Assembly (NCBI GenBank): GCA_017405765.1
Contig: JAFQZS010000009.1
Coordinates: 1 to 52,835 of the forward strand
Direction of reading: 5' to 3'
Source: Clostridia bacterium
GTDB taxonomy: Bacteria; Bacillota; Clostridia; Oscillospirales; RGIG577
DNA: 52,835 nucleotides
Shown here: piece by piece, positions 51,784 to 52,835 of the stretch
How positions within the stretch are numbered: the stretch's first letter is position 1
How the letters are laid out: the number at the start of each line of letters is the position of its first letter
The notes under the pieces: generated by a model
What the model was told of the DNA's origin: nothing
The model's database searches: none
What the model saw: only the letters and a program-made list of their open reading frames with translations
Program-made: the position numbers and the translations under genes

Positions 51784-52623
51784 TTATCTTGTTACGATAC
51801 CGGAGTCAACGCATACATACTGACCCGTTATCTCCTTTGCAGCGTCGGAGCAAAGGAACAAAGCTGCGTTTGCCAGGTCCTCCGGAGTCTGTGCTCTGTG
51901 GAGAGACGACATATTTACGGCAAGCTTCATCATTATCGACTTCGGATCGTTCGTATCAGCGAAGAACTGCGGTCTTAAGTCTTTAAATCCCTGTGCGCCG
52001 TGCTCATACATGGGAGTATATACGAAGCCGGGGCAGATAGCGTTTACGTTTACGTTGTAGGGGCCCATATCTGTCGATACGGACTGAACAAGATTGATAA
52101 CGCCTGCCTTGGATGCGTTATACTGCGGCTGCAGCGAAGTGGACTCGAAAGCGGCGATAGATGCGGTGCATACTATCTTGCCTTCCTTCTTTTCGGCAAA
52201 TACGTCGTAGAACGCCTGTATAACTCTTACCATGCCGAAAAGGTTGATGTCGAACATGCGCTCCCAGTCGGAAACGAGTACGTTGGTAAACGGAGGGCCT
52301 AAGCACGGAGTCTTGTCAGGCTTGTAGCCGTAGCTTACGCCTGCGTTGCTGAGTAAGAAGTCGATCGTGCCGAACTCCTTCATAACGCCTTCCTTCATAG
52401 CGGCAACGTCCTCGTCCTTCGATACGTCGCACTTGAAGAATGCGGCCTTTCTGCCTAGAGCCTTTATTTCTTCAACGGTAGCCTTACCTTTTTCCTCGTT
52501 ATAGTCGCATACGGCTATGTCTGCGCCCGCCTTTGCGAATTCCATTGCGATCGCATGACCTATACCGGTTGCGGAACCGGTAACAACGGCTACTTTTCCG
52601 CTGTAATCATATGATACCTTCAT
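51784..52623 (-). CDS. Short-chain dehydrogenase/reductase, copy 3
   Basis: 279 residues. TGSATGIG, AVCDYNEE (Asp after beta-2, NAD(H)-type), LLSNAGVSYGYKPD and the catalytic Ser and YNASK (Ser 13 before Tyr). It is more distant from copies 1 and 2 (insert PDKTPCLGPPF in the loop after NAG) but has the same C-terminal theme DAAKEITGQYVCVDSG. SD AAAGGAGG. Confidence 0.93.
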   Translation of the reverse strand: MKVSYDYSGKVAVVTGSATGIGHAIAMEFAKAGADIAVCDYNEEKGKATVEEIKALGRKAAFFKCDVSKDEDVAAMKEGVMKEFGTIDFLLSNAGVSYGYKPDKTPCLGPPFTNVLVSDWERMFDINLFGMVRVIQAFYDVFAEKKEGKIVCTASIAAFESTSLQPQYNASKAGVINLVQSVSTDMGPYNVNVNAICPGFVYTPMYEHGAQGFKDLRPQFFADTNDPKSIMMKLAVNMSSLHRAQTPEDLANAALFLCSDAAKEITGQYVCVDSGIVTR

Positions 52624-52666
52624 CAGTGTACCTCCTTTTTATTATGAGATTTTCAAATCTGCAAAC

Positions 52667-52835
52667 TTATCTGCGGATTATACCGGAGTCTACGTTGAGC
52701 TCCTGTCCCGTGATCTCCTTCGAGCCGTCGCTGCACAGCCACATTACCGCATTCGCCATGTCCTGCGGAGTCTGCGGACGCTTGAATACCGACTGGCTGG
52801 CAAGCTTCTTCATTATGGATTCGGGATCGTTTTCA
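52667..52835 (-). CDS. Short-chain dehydrogenase/reductase, copy 4, partial (5' end outside window)
   Basis: The last 56 codons of a fourth SDR, ending KEITGQELNVDSGIIRR. The FKRPQTPQDMANAVMWLCSD segment matches copy 3 more closely than copies 1 and 2. The start lies beyond the right edge. Confidence 0.9.
   Translation of the reverse strand, partial: ENDPESIMKKLASQSVFKRPQTPQDMANAVMWLCSDGSKEITGQELNVDSGIIRR

Noticed and set aside
1-52835. CRISPR arrays
   Set aside because: No run of regularly spaced direct repeats was seen, despite the Cas4-like nuclease.

Overview
The window looks like a chromosomal segment of a low-to-mid GC Firmicute of the class Clostridia, probably a gut anaerobe. This is inferred from the gene content: a T-box leader in front of cysS, a Mini-RNase III gene, recX/recA/rimO/pgsA in one direction, strong GGAGG ribosome binding sites, many flavin and iron-sulfur proteins and no respiratory-chain genes. 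I cannot name a species from the sequence alone.

Layout. (1) 1-2930: a toxin-antitoxin-like cassette on the minus strand: a DUF3990-type ADP-ribosyltransferase-fold protein, an overlapping HTH protein and a RES-domain protein, behind a consensus promoter whose spacer is a palindrome. (2) 3056-20184: the most unusual part, a 17-kb AT-richer island. It encodes an RtcB-type RNA ligase, a miniature PolC-like polymerase, a Cas4/RecB-like nuclease fused to a DEDD exonuclease (DUF2779), a degenerate RecF/SMC-like protein, a soluble FtsH-like AAA+ protease, a CbxX/SpoVK-type AAA+ protein, a VWA/metallopeptidase protein with its MoxR AAA+ partner, a SNF2-family helicase (split by an apparent one-base deletion) and a WYL-domain regulator. 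Four promoters carry the same xxGGT(G/A)C element exactly at the -35 position, 17 bp from the -10, and the regulator's own promoter carries it inverted inside its spacer. The set therefore reads as one WYL-controlled regulon for nucleic-acid repair or defence; that role is inference. (3) 20443-28970: core genes on the minus strand: mrnC, cysS with a T-box, pgsA, rimO, recX, recA, prmC, a DUF1385 membrane protein and a LUD-domain protein. (4) 29101-30223: a sugar O-acetyltransferase and two tRNA-Ser genes flanking a small membrane protein.

(5) 30431-33843: an IS3 remnant, then a MarR / nitroreductase / radical SAM / MutM operon. (6) 34259-38182: a 1307-residue secreted protein with a possible clan-CD cysteine peptidase domain and repeated surface domains. 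(7) 38534-40187: a DUF2249 / cupin / ferredoxin operon with a 16-bp palindrome centred at -41.5, the class II position for a CRP/FNR-family activator. (8) 40268-49773: a Nudix hydrolase, a DUF4160/DUF2442 pair whose first gene has an in-frame TGA, two iron-sulfur-flavoprotein-like reductases, a lipoprotein, an MmeI-type restriction-modification protein, an FAH-family hydrolase, a small GNAT protein and a secreted copper-amine-oxidase-N-like protein. (9) 49853-52835: four tandem short-chain dehydrogenases, the last cut by the window edge.

The accessory blocks (1-20 kb, 30-41 kb, 44-47 kb) interrupt an otherwise ordinary chromosome. All functional statements come from motif recognition; no database search was run.
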